The position numbers were made by a program, and so were the translations under genes. Below, one piece after another: positions 32,978 through 45,288 of a DNA stretch of 64,000 nucleotides (within the stretch, counting starts at the first letter, position 1; every line of letters begins with the position of its first letter). Location of the stretch: positions 62,001 to 126,000 of the forward strand of contig JAYMGJ010000169.1 of assembly GCA_037178675.1 (NCBI GenBank), written 5' to 3'. The notes under the pieces were generated by a model. It did not search any database. It had not been told where the DNA came from and saw nothing but the letters and a program-made list of their open reading frames with translations. The DNA is from Scleroderma bovista. Taxonomy: Eukaryota; Basidiomycota; Agaricomycetes; Boletales; Sclerodermataceae.

Positions 32978-34022
32978 GCCTTAGGAACTGAGTTTTTATT
33001 CGTTTGCTCGTTCCTACTTTCTTTGATTTTCTTTTGGGTTTCGAGTGCGATGTTGTTGTTTTTTACTTGCTTGTCCGCGCCTTGTCATACACGAGCTACC
33101 CCACTTGTCGACCCATCCTTTGCTTTGACTTTCAGTGAGCACGCTACCCTTGTTGTCAACGTCAATCTCGCCCCCAAACTGGCCCATAGTATTTGTAGCC
33201 GCATCTGTCCATAGAGTGTATCCTCTTGCTTACTATTCCATACCAGCGCTATACCCGACAGCGTTCTCATTCTGCAGCCAAGTTGTTTCCAATTACTGCA
33301 CCCGAAATAGACCTGCCAAGGCTTTTCACCCTGGGCCTCTTGCTATGCTACTAACTTATCTGCGTGTGCCACTTGCCGAGCAACAAAGCGCGAGGAGGAA
33401 GGGAATAAGCCATGTTCTGTCCGCGCGGCAATGAAGTGTTGGATTTGGGTCACTGATCGTTTTATCCAATGGACCGTGTTCGTTCGTGACCCTAAGAGTT
33501 GCTCCATGGATGTTGTTGCGCTCTGGTCAGTGCTGGGTCTCGAACCTGATTGGTAGGGTCAGCAGTTGCACTGCGGCGTTTTTGGCGACAGATTTCCCTT
33601 GAACGGGCAGGAAAGCAACAAGGTATACTCGCCAGCAGAATCGTTTAACGAGGAAGTACGAGGAGTTTGCAACTTTTCAACGCGAGGTCATCGTGTTGGG
33701 GAGTCTTTGTAGGTCTTTGTCAGGGAATACCAAAACAAAGTGGCTCGACTGACGTCCCCTTTTCTTTTCCCCAACAACTCTTTTTCGCGTCCCCCTCAGA
33801 TTGCTGATACACTCAACACGAAAGTTGGTGCCCGTCTTATCCTCACAGCCCAGCCGTTCCCCGCGTGGGTTTGGCCCAAATCCCTTGTACTGTACGTATC
33901 TCCGTTCACTCCTTTCCTCGAGCAATCTCAGCTCTCCTTCAGTTCTCTTCCCCTCTCTCTGAGCGTAGAGGACCTTCTGAGAATAGTGTCATACCGCGAT
34001 TCAAGTCGTTACGCCGTTCATA
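32978..34022. other. Intergenic between HSF-type and F-box genes
   Basis: About 1 kb with no exon chain recognised. It probably contains the HSF-type 3' UTR and, towards 34022, a pyrimidine-rich promoter for the F-box gene. Confidence 0.5.
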
Positions 34023-35583
34023 ATGGATGAACTCACTCAGGCGCGGGTCGAATTAGCTCGACTAGAAGAAAACGCACTCAAACAACTCTTAGAAGCCCGC
34101 ACTGCAATGGCAGCACAGCGGACCAAAATTACCGAACTTATTAGACTGAGGCCACCCATCCATCGCCTGCCAACCGAGTTACTCGTGTCCATTTTCGACC
34201 TTGACGTCCAGGCTGTTTACCCTAATTGTCACCAACGCAAATGGAAACTAGCTCAGGTATCACGCCTCTGGAGGGATACCATATTGGATAATCCAATCTT
34301 TTGGACGACTATAAACTTGACCGCGCTGCAGTGCTCCGCCATAAAGACTCATCTGAAGAGGAGCGGCAACTTATTCCTCGATATTGTTATTAAAGTCGAA
34401 GAAACGCCCAGCATTATCTTCGGTTATCTTGACCATCAACGCCTGCCCATTGTCACGCCCCATGTACATCGTTGGCGTTCTCTTGAAGTGTTTGGTGGTG
34501 GGATCATTTATGATGAAGAATTTTGGACGATCGAGAAGTATATTGAGAAGCATATTGTGGAGTTCCCTTCTCTGAAGCGTGCTGTTATCCCAAGCACTCG
34601 CAGCAGGGCTTACCCAAAGTTCCTTTCGCCAACACGTGTACCTCTGCTGGAACACCTTGAGCTTGACGAATGTGAAGGATGGAGGGACTTTGCCCCGCCT
34701 TCGACACTAAAGACCCTCAAGCTCAATTTCACGGAGGGTGCTCATCACGATCCATCGTTTCCTTATCTCCTCCCAACTCAAACATTGACAACGCTCTCAC
34801 TATCAGGCCAGGTGACTGACTGGGCCCTTCAACCGAACAGCATCGATTTTCCGGTTCTCGAAACCCTCATCCTCTCGAGGGTCGTTGGCAGACTAAGTGA
34901 TTTCATGCAAGCTGTCGTTGCGCCGAATTTGGCACATTTCGAGTATCGCCCTTACTACTTCGAGTATTCAGGCGGTCACTATGAATGCGATTCGCCTTCT
35001 CTCATCTTCGATGGTATCAGAGATAAATTCACCAGTGTTCACCACATCACCTTCTCTAATTTCACGGGCCGAGCCAGCTATGACCCTTGTGCTTTGCCTC
35101 TTTGTGAGGCATTCCCCAATGTACGCCATGCAGAACTTGCCCCCCAGGATCTGACTGGCCTCCTCATGGATCGCCCATGTAGTGCTGAGTCAGCTGAAAC
35201 AACGCGCAATTTGTACCCTATTGATGTCTGGAAGGACCTGCAGAGCTTGACTCTCCGTGGACCAAGCGACGAGTGGGTAAATAGGCTCGAACAACTCCCT
35301 GGGTGGCTTTTGCAACGACAAAAGTCGGGCTTACCTCGGTTGCGCATCAAAGTAACTGATCTTGGTTGCTTTGATCGTACCGGCGTTAATGTCGTCGATT
35401 ATTTCGTGCGCCTTCATAACCGCTTGCAAGATTATTGCTATCTAGAATTTAACATACCGATGGAGATAAATCTCCGTACGGCCGCGGATTCCTCACTTGT
35501 GCTGGTGAGTACCTTGTCACTGATCTTCTAGGTCACAACAAAGCTTATCTTCTGTTTTTTTTTTCTAGCATTTTTCCGAGTGA
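34023..35583 (+). CDS. F-box protein with leucine-rich-repeat-like body
   Basis: F-box proteins bring substrates to SCF ubiquitin ligases through Skp1. ATG at 34023. Residues 1-40 form a coiled coil (QARVELARLEENALKQLLEA), followed directly by the F-box: IHRLPTELLVSIFDLDVQ ... RKWKLAQVSRLWRDTILDNP, then IFWTTINL. This is the standard layout of the expanded Agaricomycete F-box family. The remaining 400 aa show irregular LRR-like strands (LEHLELDECEGW, LKTLKLNF, LTTLSLSGQVTDW, LETLILSRVVGR, LQSLTLRGPSDEWV). One long exon runs to about 35503 and ends with a GTGAGT donor. A tiny last exon after TTTTTCTAG adds HFSE and a TGA stop at 35581-35583. The substrate is unknown. Confidence 0.88.
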
Positions 35584-36646
35584 CTCCAAAGCAAATAAGC
35601 TCGGATGTTACTTCTGGTTGGTATTGGAGGCCTATAAAGTTAGTAAACCAGGGTATTATGGAATGTCACTACATACAATTACCGGAGGAAATCTTGACGT
35701 TCACATTCTGCAGCATCCTTGATTGCTTCGGTAGGATACTAGAAGGACCAAATTTGTCCATATATTCTCTGTCTGAGAATGTGACTTATGTACTTGTGAC
35801 CCAAACCTCGTCACATGGCAACTGTATGACCTACATGACACTGATATCCACTGCGAGGACGGACCAATAATTCTGTCTCTTACACCTAGTGAAAGACAAG
35901 GGTTTCACCAGGTACGGTGCGGGTTGCAATCTTGGTACCCACAGACCCGCCAACTACCGTCAGGTGCTCCAAGTATGTACCAGAAATATAGCGGTCAAGC
36001 TGAACCAAGCTAATTCTAAATACGGGAAGCCATCCATTTTGCCTTCGTCCAGATCCATCGACCGACATCCAACCTGAGTTCTCACGATGATTGGCTTCAT
36101 AAGACGGTTTCTCGGTTTCAGTCAAGTCGAGACTACCCCCAATGCAGTAGATCATAACCCCTTGTTCTCAGGATACGGTGAGCCCCATAGTACCACGCAC
36201 TTAAAGAAATATACGATTGACCCTGCCTCTGGTTGATCGATCTCGAAGCTTGTTTCAGTAAGCTTGTCCCACAAGCCGTCGTTCAGAAATGGGGTAAGTA
36301 GGAAGCAATACCTGCTCGACAACATGTGCCCATTGGACTATATGCGTGTAGTTGCATTCGGGGGAGAGGTCTACATGCCCCGCTCTCCTTTTAAGGCCAC
36401 CTACTTCTTTGCTACGGACGTGGCAGACAAGTGGGTAACCACCTTGACCTCCAGGTCGGTCACGGTAAGTTTGAATACGGATCGACGAAAAACACCGACG
36501 CTAGGAATGGCCTAATAAATGCATTGTTGGTGTCAGGTTATACATGCCGTATGGATCATGCGTTGCATCGAGCATGGGTTTCAGGTGCCGATAGCGGAAT
36601 ACGTTTTTGATGGTACGAGAGTTTTGCCCACCTCTTACTCTCTCAG
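35584..36646. other. Region of uncertain coding content
   Basis: About 1 kb. On the plus strand 36330-36460 reads MRVVAFGGEVYMPRSP and then TYFFATDVADKWVTTLTS before a GTAAGT donor, which faintly resembles a Kelch repeat. On the minus strand 36155-35890 has an equally faint Kelch-like IYCIGGSLDLTE. Neither could be extended into a gene, so I treat the segment as non-genic or as a relic. Confidence 0.35.
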
Positions 36647-37958
36647 ATGGCTTTGTCTAGCCACTTATTTCGAATCACTTACAACTCGCTCAACCCTTCC
36701 AACACAGGAATGACCATTCCTCGAATTCCATTTAAACTCGTTCACGGATTAGCAGCTCCAAATTCTGGCGCAGATCGTGTTACGGAGGCTCGCCGTCTGG
36801 CTCACGAGGCTCTGCACGACCAGCCTAACGAGTCCTTACAGCCTAGACTTGTGCAACTCGATACTCTTAGTACACCCCCAAACATACTCCGCAAACGCAA
36901 GCGAGAGCCTTCTTACTTTGACTCCCCTACTCGATCCTTCGTTTTCTCAGAGTTCGATAAAGACGGCGTTCCGCAACGGCCAAGGAAGCAGCGCAGGCTA
37001 CGGCTCAGCCCCTCCTTTAACCCAGAACGTGAAAAGGCAAATATAACCCTTACTTGGCCAAGCATTTCAAATACCGAAATGTCATCCATGTCGGGTACCG
37101 ATGCCGCCGTTGAAGGCCGGACAGTCGCAAATGATGTTATTGCTGGCATACCCAACCAGTTTTCATTATATGCTGCCGAAGGACCCCAGGGACCATTCGT
37201 TGCACCGGAAGGGTTCCAGGACTGTTTGCACTTTGCACTTGGCCCGTTTCCAACCACTGCAAAACACCTCGGCACGATCGATTTCACCCGCTTTCCATCG
37301 ACTCGCAGGCGATTCCAATTTCCGGGTAGTACCCAATTGCAACCGGGAGACTCCAACCCGAACCTGTCTACTGTGAAACCGTGTGACAGGATTGGAGTGG
37401 CAAGTGGTGATGTACTGAAAATCCAACGCCACAAATATCGCGACGCCTTCTGATAGCTAACAGACAGCCGATACCAAACCTGCAAGGAAAATTACATTCG
37501 CAAGTCATGCTTCGGTCCGTCTTTATCGTGCTAGATCCGGCACCGAAGTTCTGCAAGAAGATGGCTTGAAGTCTAACGTTAACACGGCCCAGGGGCCCAT
37601 CAACAAGCTTGACGACGAACAGCATCTGGAGGCGCCCAAAGCACCAGTTTTGACTAATGCAGGTCCTCTTGCAGTGCAATGTGAAACCGAGGAAGCAACG
37701 TCCCCTGAACTGATCCTTGTTCACGAACGCAATGCAGTCAATGCAGGCGACACTTACAGCCACATATCTGATCTCTTCGCTGGTGGGACAGATACGTTTG
37801 CTAACAGCATTACGCTGGAAACCGCACAGATGCTTGACTACAGGACAAAACTCCTCAGGTCGCACCCCTCGGATGGTTGGTTAGGAAATGGAAAGCTCGC
37901 GACGCTGTTCGAGGTCGGGAAGTCTTGTCGAGGGATGGAATTTCGCCATGAATGGTAA
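36647..37958 (+). CDS. Hypothetical protein, two exons
   Basis: Possible starts are MALSSHLFRITYNSLNPSNT (36647) and MTIPRIPFKLVHGL (36711) in the same frame. Exon 1 runs to VASG near 37405, where a GTGATG donor and the acceptor AACAGACAG near 37468 join in frame to exon 2 (DTKPARKITFASHASVRLYR). The end is GKLATLFEVGKSCRGMEFRH followed by EW and the stop at 37956-37958. A basic patch (NILRKRKREPSYFDSP; RPRKQRRLRLSP) suggests nuclear localisation. No known domain, TM helix or signal peptide. The weak GTGATG donor means exon 1 could instead end at its own stop (YRDAF, 37453). Confidence 0.6.
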
Positions 37959-38123
37959 TCACAGACAGCATGGAATTTGAAGAGCGGCCGCGGACGCTTT
38001 GTACTGTACACTCGAAATGCTCAACCCGATTTTTTGTAGCAGAAAACATGTTCTTACAATAAGGAGCGCAATGGTAATCATAAATACCCAGAAAAACATA
38101 TAGATCCAAATATCTGTCAGCTC

Positions 38124-40642
38124 TTAATGGTCCTCACCAGACCCTCCAGGGGACGGTGAACGAGGTGGCGACATAGAAATTGGTGGCGAAAAGAATCCCC
38201 CAGCAGTGATCCCTAATGCTTCTACACCAGACCCTGTAGACTTATGACTGCGACCCCACTTGGTAGATATCGAACCCCAGCCGCTCCCAACACCATTTTC
38301 TGGTCGGTCGATACTTATGATGGAGCGTACCCTGCTTCGTGTTGAATAGTAGCGGGTGCTAGACGTGCCATTGTGGTCGTTGTCAAGGGAGCGCGCTGCG
38401 TCAAGGGTTTTGCGTTGGCGGGGTTGATAGGGAAAAGCGTTGCCTTTGGGAGACGCTTGATTTGCGAAGCTGTCCACGCTGTGGGTCGAGGTGGATACCG
38501 TACTGCCGACAGGACCAATTGGCATAACAAGCATAGCATCATCCAGGCTATCTTCGTCGTCAATGCTAAGACTCAATGGCCGTTTCGAGATGAACGTCGA
38601 TGCAGTCGGAGAGCAGGGAGGTGGCGACGTAGAACGGGCGAGTTCTCTGGAGGGTGATGGTACAGGTTCAGACCGATCCTGGACTTCATCAAAAACCTCG
38701 TAGTAGTGCTGAATGCAAAGCACAATGACAGCTCCCAAGGAAGTTTTGCCTTCCGATGCAGAATCATCGGAGACGGGCGAAATAACAGACGCTAATGGGT
38801 TTTGTGGGGAAATGGAAGTTTGGAATAGGGTGTTGTCGTCGCTGGTAGTTCGACCGCCACCTGGAACTGCGCACATCATAACATCCTTCACGGGACTGGA
38901 ACCCTTGATAAAGTTGGGACAAACCACGACAGCAAGGTTATGTGCATCCATGCGATTGCTTGCAGAGTGCAATGATACTTCGTGGAGGAGATCTAAATAA
39001 CATGATCGATCATGCGGTACAACGAGTGGTCATTACTTACTGAGGACGTTACTGAGGAGAATATAAACACAAGGCTTTAGCTGGGGTAGGAGGGTGTCTC
39101 GGATGTACATGATAGCTGCTATATCCGTAGGATCGCCGGAAGAAAGTGGACATTGACGAATAACTGGGTATAGCGTCTCAGGGAAGAGTGGATCGGGTAA
39201 ATCACGGAGGTATTTCTTTAGTAAGACTGCTGCCAGGTGGGGGTCATTGAATGTTGGCAGCGTCACTACTTGGCCTAAAGGAAGAATGAGAATGTAGCAT
39301 ATAGTGCTTCCAAATACCATTACCCCGATCATAGGCTTGTTGGACTTGCTTGAGCAAGGTGGAGTTAGGCGAACGCCTGAAGAGTCCCTCTTCTTTCAAG
39401 CCTAGGGGGGTTCAGCACGCGACACAGAGGAATCAAAAAAAACTCGCACCACTCTCCCGTATGTATTGAATGGCATCTTTCACAACTCGTGGGGCACTCC
39501 CTTTTTCCCCATCGAAACCCATCAGCTCCTCAAGCGGGACACCGAAAACACTAGCACGTATGGGGACGGGCATGTTAATCTGTTTCTCGTGCTTCAAATT
39601 CTCCCTTAAGATCCCTTTGAACAGCATGTTCGACTGAGCTTGAGGAAACAGAAAACTGACTGGTATATTGCGGGGGATATATCTATTTGGGTAAAAGGGA
39701 CATGGTGAGCAAGGTCCGACAACGTGTTGATATAGACAATTTTCCGGAAGAATTTGGGACTAAACCGACGCTATGAGTATGAAAATGAATGATACAGCAT
39801 AGCACAGACCTGATGATGGCACCTGCCAAGGAGAACAGCACTGCGGTGGTAGTGAGGATCAAATCTAGCCCAGCTGCAAAGTACGCCACATACTCTTCGA
39901 AAAGAACGACGAATGCACGATATACTGACCTGAAGATTAGAATATAAGAAGGCAGTAATAAACTAGACACTTGCCAGGCGCTTCAAGTTCTTGCGATACT
40001 TGCGACTGAGGCTACGGTATGCTTTCCATATCCAATTCCAACTGGGCGCATGTTTAGCACCGGCAGCAAAGAATACTACGGTATAATCGGACTCCACTAG
40101 GAATATAAGTAGGAGGCTATTCCTTGACAAGAATGCAACGTACCATAAAGGTCCAGATATGACAGAATACAGCTATATTTGAGGGGCATCAGTACTAGTA
40201 CAGTAGTATAGCAGGTAGGAAACGCACGACAACAACACGTCATACGACACTGCCTGAGGGTCCGGTAAGGCTGAGGCGCAAACGATTACCCTGCTCAGGT
40301 AGAGTCTTCAGCAAAACGACACCAGAGGTGTCAATCAAGGCCCACATTGGTCTCGTTCTGCCAAGGTACAAGATAAATACGAACTGAGCGTTGCGCAATA
40401 CGAGTCACTCACTCGTAATCTACCCCTGCCTGGAATATGACTTTACCCATAACATCTTGCACCCGGTCCCTTTCGCTTGGTTCGGCACCACCAGTAACAT
40501 CAGAACTGCCTCGCTTCCACGGTGGGATGAACGATTTCTTTCGACCACCTAGAGGGCTTGGTCCCGAAACGCCCAATGGAGGTGATGGAAAAGAGGGTGC
40601 TAATGACAATGCTGCAAGCCTTTGCCGAAGATTTGGAGCCAT
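38124..40642 (-). CDS. Sec14-like (CRAL-TRIO) plus RhoGAP protein, ARHGAP1-like
   Basis: A GTPase-activating protein for Rho/Cdc42-type GTPases with an N-terminal lipid-binding Sec14-like domain, the architecture of human ARHGAP1. Start ATG at 40642 (MAPNLRQRLAALSLAPSF). The Sec14-like part is split over several short exons: VIFQAGVDYE, RPMWALIDTSGVVLLKTLPE, CILSYLDLYVESDYTVVFFA, KHAPSWNWIWKAYRSLSRKY and RKNLKRL. The RhoGAP part follows: FGVPLEELMGFDGEKGSAPR, LKEEGLFRRSPNSTLLKQVQ, VVTLPTFNDPHLAAVLLKKY, LRDLPDPLFPETLYPVIRQC, LHSASNRMDAHNLAVVVCPN. The arginine-finger loop (EGLFRRSP) and the downstream Lys/Arg/Asn residues are present. A disordered Ser/Pro tail ends SPSPGGSGEDH. A broken inverted copy of the Sec14 exons lies at 20226-20600. 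Confidence 0.88.
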
Positions 40643-40910
40643 GATTGCAGTGGGTCAAGCTTGGATTGAGAACAATTTAGCTTCTGGACAAATGAGACCG
40701 TTCGCAGCCAGCAAACGCGTCCACGTGTCCAAAGCGACGATACTGCGTGGCCGTGGTGTATTGAGAGGTGTGAAGGCTTCAGGACATGCAGTGGTCACCA
40801 GGCAAAAACATGTCTTAAATTCGGCTAAATAGCAAGTGCCAAGTACAGCAAGACCTAATAATAACGTTCAACCTCAACAAATCCAAGGCTTCCTTCGTTC
40901 TTCGTGATGC

Positions 40911-43445
40911 CTACTCAACCAACTCCACGTAATTCGCTGTCGAGAACTCGGTTTGCCACAAATTGGATAAATACTATGTTCAATTCCTCACCTGGAAACA
41001 TTCCAACTTCGCCATTGAGGTTGTGTCCCTGCCACCATCCCTCCCCAACCTCTTCAATTTGTGTAATGCGATCTCCTTCTTCGAAAGAAATTTCATTGTC
41101 TTCACATGCCGTATATCTAAAGGCAGTTACACATAATCAGATGTCATCGAATCGCGAAATCAATGATCAAACAACATACGCATAAAGTGCGGTAGCCACA
41201 ACGCCCTCATCTACCGCCTCAGGTAGTGCCGGCGCCGCTGGCTGCAATACCTGCCTATCAGCTTTCGGGTAATCACATGTCAGATGGAGGCTTACGACGG
41301 GAGGAGGAGGTGGGGGTGGTGGGGGTGCGTCTTGCGGTTCATCCTGCTCTTCGGGTTGCAAGATAGCCTCGACGTAATTAGCTATGAAATGGGATATAAA
41401 TGCCCAACATCGCGAGATGTCAGAAAGGCCTGTCTCACCAGGGAATAATCCATTTTTTCCGCCAGCGCCCACACCATGCCACCATCCGTCGTCAACTTCT
41501 TCAATTTGGGAGATGGTTTCCCCCTCAACCAAGTTAATCTCGTTATCTTCTGTGGCCTACACAGTAACACGTCAGCATGCGTTAAATAGATGACGAGAAA
41601 ATGCACAAACCTCATAGTCGTAAAGGACCACAGCGGAAAAACCCTGAGTCGCGGGTGGTGGCGGTGGTGGCGGTGGCGCAGGCTCTGGTTCTGGTTCAAT
41701 ACTCAGAGCAGCCATAGCAGCAACTGGAGGGGGTGGGGGTGGCTGGAGAAGGAATCAGATAACTTACTCTAGTCGACGCATCAGCCAACTTACTGGAACT
41801 TCTTCCTCTTCTACTTCAGGAGCAGAGGGTGGCATCGGTGGTGGCGGCGGGGATGGAGGAGCCTCGTCTTCTGGTTCTGGTTCTGGCTCCGACACAGGAA
41901 CTGCTTGTGGGAGAGTTCTAGGCGGAGATGCAGGGGGTGGGGGCTAGGATGGGGCGATTAGTGAAAGAAAAAGAGGTTTAATGCATTAATACTGACAGGA
42001 AACATCGCTGCTACCTCAGGCTCTGGTTCCGTCGCCAATACAGAGGCAGCTGCTCCAACTGCCGCACCTGAACGAGCACCAAACCGTGCAGGCGATACAA
42101 TGGAAGTTGGAGGTTTGAAAGAGGCAGCCTGGCTCCGTTGTCCCTCGTCATCTGCCTGCTTCTTGGCGAGAGCCTGACGCTCACTCCAGGTCAACTTCTT
42201 AGGCCCTCCGGTAAGCACATTTGTGGTGGGTGTCGCTTGTGCTTCTTGGACACGACTCTCGAAGGGGTTCCTGAGCTTACCAGGAGTAAGCTTGATGGGG
42301 GTATATGCTGTCCCCTGGACGAATGAAATGTTATATCAGTGTCGAGGAGGGAAACGGAGACTTACTACTGGCTCAATGCGATCCTCTTCCGCGGGCTTTG
42401 TCGGAACATTTGATGAGACGACAGGAGCAACGGCGCGTGGAGTAGATGTATATGACTATTCCAAGATACATTAATTTCACCAGATGAATGGAAAGAACAC
42501 TCACTGAGGTGGTAGACCTTGGAGCACTGGGTATGGTAGGAGGCCGAGAGGCTGCTGGAAGTGGTGGTGGGGATGAGACAGGAGCATCCTCCCATGCATC
42601 AGCAGGTGCTCTCGCCGCTGCCGCGGTCCTGAAAGGAATTCTGGTAGAAACAGGACCAGGACGTGGAGCACTTGGGACAGCCGGTTTCTGCGTAGAAGCT
42701 GAAACAGGTGGTCGTGGATTGGATGGTGGAGGAGAGGAAACCGAAGGATTGTGCGCCTGGGGCAAGTTCCGCATCGAAGCTATATCGGGCTGGCCAATTG
42801 GCCTGTAGTTGGTACCTACGGGCGCGATCGGCTCAAATTTACGTGCAGTTTCCTTGTGAGCGGAATACTTCGAGCCTGACGCCATCTCTACGCGTCTCAT
42901 GATCAGAGACGGGGCGATGTCCGCCTAGGAAGGAATGAAGTTAAGGGGAAGGGGAGCACAAAGGAAGACATACCTCGTTGCGCGCACTGATGACGACGTG
43001 TGTTCCGCGTAGAAACCTTGCTATAGAACTCGAATGCGTGTGGAAAAGGCCTTTCTTCACCTCTGGGACACCATCACCGCACCAATTGATTTGAACGAAT
43101 TTAGGCAATTGAGTCTAAGGAAGTCGAGGATTATTAGTTCGAGTAACCTTGGATGTTTCCCAGGTGCTTTACATTTGGATCGGTGACTTTTGCAAAGGCA
43201 TACTGGATCCTGTTGTAAAATATCAGTCCAGAATGAACTTCGATCTTCCAAGGGGCTGCTGTGTACCTCCCGTCGGAAAACTCTTCGATCAGCTCCTCAA
43301 GTCCTCCGTTCCCGGTCGACTGGACTTTCAAGTCGTTGCTTCCTTTCTCGTATGTGAAGAGTGCCCAATCTATGCCCCTTCCAGCAACGACGTTCTGATA
43401 CGCCTCGCTGATGTCTCTGCCGGACAAGTTCACTTGCAAAGACAT
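40911..43445 (-). CDS. ABP1: Actin-binding protein 1 (drebrin-like) with ADF-H and two SH3 domains
   Basis: Abp1 binds F-actin and links Arp2/3 and endocytic proteins at actin patches. Start ATG at 43445 (MSLQVNLSGRDISEAYQNVV). The ADF-homology domain spans the first exons: DWALFTYEKGSNDLKVQS, LEELIEEFSDGR|IQYAFAKVTDPN, TQLPKFVQINWCGDGVPE, GLFHTHSSSIARFLRGTHVV, ISARNEADIAPSLIMRRVEM. A disordered Pro/Glu-rich middle follows (PEPEPAPPPPPPPPATQ). SH3 domain 1 is VVLYDYEATEDNEINLVEGE ... VDDGWWHGVGAGGKNGLFPG. SH3 domain 2 is TALYAYTACEDNEISFEEGD ... VGEGWWQGHNLNGEVGMFP followed by ANYVELVE and the stop at 40911-40913. Both SH3 domains keep ALYDY-, WW- and PxNY-type ligand residues. Yeast and mammalian Abp1 have one SH3. 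Its first exons were copied into the chimeric gene at 52-53 kb. Confidence 0.93.
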
Positions 43446-43947
43446 CGAATCTGAACGTGCCGCCAACTATCAGTCTTGACAGGATGACTGGACAGTTCGG
43501 CAATACCTTAGATATTGGCTTGAATGTTTCGATCCCGTTCAGTGTAAAATTGCCACTGCCTTACCGACACCTCGACTGATCTAGTCTCCCAAGGCAGACC
43601 AAAGATTCGATGGTAGACAATCGTTCCCTCGACTGATCTATCAAAAAAGGAAACCGCAGTGGTGATCTAGTCACGTGCCTACAAAAGAGAGAGAGGGAGA
43701 GAGAGAGAAATTCAAAAGATGGAAGACCAAGACATAAGCTTTAGAACTGGGTAGCGAACCGTCGCAAGCCTCGGGGAAGGGGCTGCTTCCGAAAAGCTTG
43801 GTTGGGCCATTAGGTAAGAGACATACGGCTATTGTAACGACCGCATCCGAACTCGTTCGGAGCCTATATATCTCCTACTCTCCTCTCCACCACTTGGACC
43901 ATTCCCCTCAACGACGGGCAGCACGCGAATGTCAGAAGTCCACTAGC
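43446..43947. promoter_or_regulatory. Divergent intergenic region, Abp1 / mitochondrial carrier
   Basis: 502 bp between two outward-facing start codons. It contains a GA-rich microsatellite-like tract at about 43685-43710 and presumably both promoters. No other element recognised. Confidence 0.5.
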
Positions 43948-45288
43948 ATGTCACGTGGGTTCCATCTGATCATTTTTTGCTCACTGCAACTCACCGATCT
44001 TGTAGTTGACTTGGACCCGACTATTGATTTTACCGCAGGAACAGTTGCAGGTGCACCTTCGGGGCAGATATTCATGCATTCATTTGATGCTAACGGTATC
44101 GCTCGTTCTAGGTATCGCCGGAATTCTCGTAGCTCAGCCATTCGATACAGGTGCGTCCTCAGTGACATCGATGAGGACACTATTCAATGCTGTGGACTCC
44201 TTTTCGAATGACATCTATCATATAGTCAAAGTCCGCCTTCAGAATCCATCTCTATCTTCTAGATACCGTTCAACCTTTAATGCATTTACAACCATAGTGC
44301 GCGAAGAACGTTTCAGGGGTCTATATAAGGGTGTTGTATCTCCCTTGGTATGTTTGAGCAACGAGATACGATGCTCTCTTCCTCAGCGTATATTCGTAGG
44401 CGACTTGTGCATTCATGAATGGCCTTGTCTTTGCATCATACAAGCTCTTCACGAAGGCTCAGTTAGACGATCCGGCTGCACTTCCCTCCCTCGCACAGAT
44501 AGCCGCTGCTGGTGCTGGTTGTGGCATAGTAACATCGTCAGCGTTGCACCCTCAGATTTCGCGACTCCATTCTTGACATTCCATTTGTTTAGACTCATTG
44601 CATCGCCTACAGAGCTGGTGAAAATAAGGCAGCAGAATGTCCTAGGAGGCAAAACTTCTGCGATTAAGGTTGCAATGGGTATCTTTAAGCAAAGTGGTAT
44701 CAGAGGATTATATCGAGGTCTCAGTGCAACCGCTCTTCGGGATACAGGATATGGAGCATATTTCATGGCGGTAAGACTGTCCTATCATCAATTCTACATT
44801 TGTTGAACGCATCTTTACTGCAGTATGAAGGGACTTGCCGCTATTTTCGATCTGTACCTAATTCTACCATTCAGACTGACCACACTTCTTTACTGTCGGA
44901 GATAGATTCGGAAGCACGCAGTACCCCATGGTCGATCCTTTTCCTTGCTGCAGCAATGGCAGGAATTTCAGGCTGGGTCGCAACATTTCCTATGGATGTC
45001 ATTAAGACTCGTATGCAAAGTACAGATATTACAATAGTCGACCCAGGTGCCCAACGACAACGTTTCTCTGATCCCCACAACCCTTACCGTACAATATTGT
45101 CCACCCTCGCACACTCCTATCGATCTGAAGGGTACCGAATGTTCTTCAGGGGTTTGGTCCCAACGCTGATCCGGTGTGTATCCAGTCTATGTGCTCGGAA
45201 TTATTGACTTACGTCGTGGATCAGGTCTGTCCCTGTGAACATAGCGACGTTCTCGGTATACGAATCAATTGTTCACGTCTTATCTTAG
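43948..45288 (+). CDS. Mitochondrial carrier protein (SLC25 family)
   Basis: A six-helix inner-membrane carrier. The likely start is ATG at 43948: a GTGGGT donor right after MS joins to LDLDPTIDFTAGTVAG, the usual N-terminus of carnitine/ornithine-type carriers. All three family signatures are present: QPFDTVKVRLQ (split by an intron), ASPTELVKIRQQN and TFPMDVIKTRMQ. Each has the second-half glycine motif (RGLYKGVVSPL, RGLYRGLSATALRDTGYGAY, FFRGLVPTLIRSVPVNIATF). The C-terminus is SVYESIVHVLS, TAG at 45286-45288. It has about seven introns. Fusing of exons around 44400 (TCAFMNGLVFASYKLFTKAQ) is frame-consistent. Substrate cannot be decided from sequence; the second-repeat signature TELVK and GYGAY suggest the basic amino acid/carnitine subgroup (inference). 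Confidence 0.88.

Noticed and set aside
36330..36460. Kelch-like reading (VVAFGGEVYMP ... ADKWVTTL)
   Set aside because: A single weak repeat with no neighbouring blades; the opposite strand nearby gives an equally weak match, so no gene is called.
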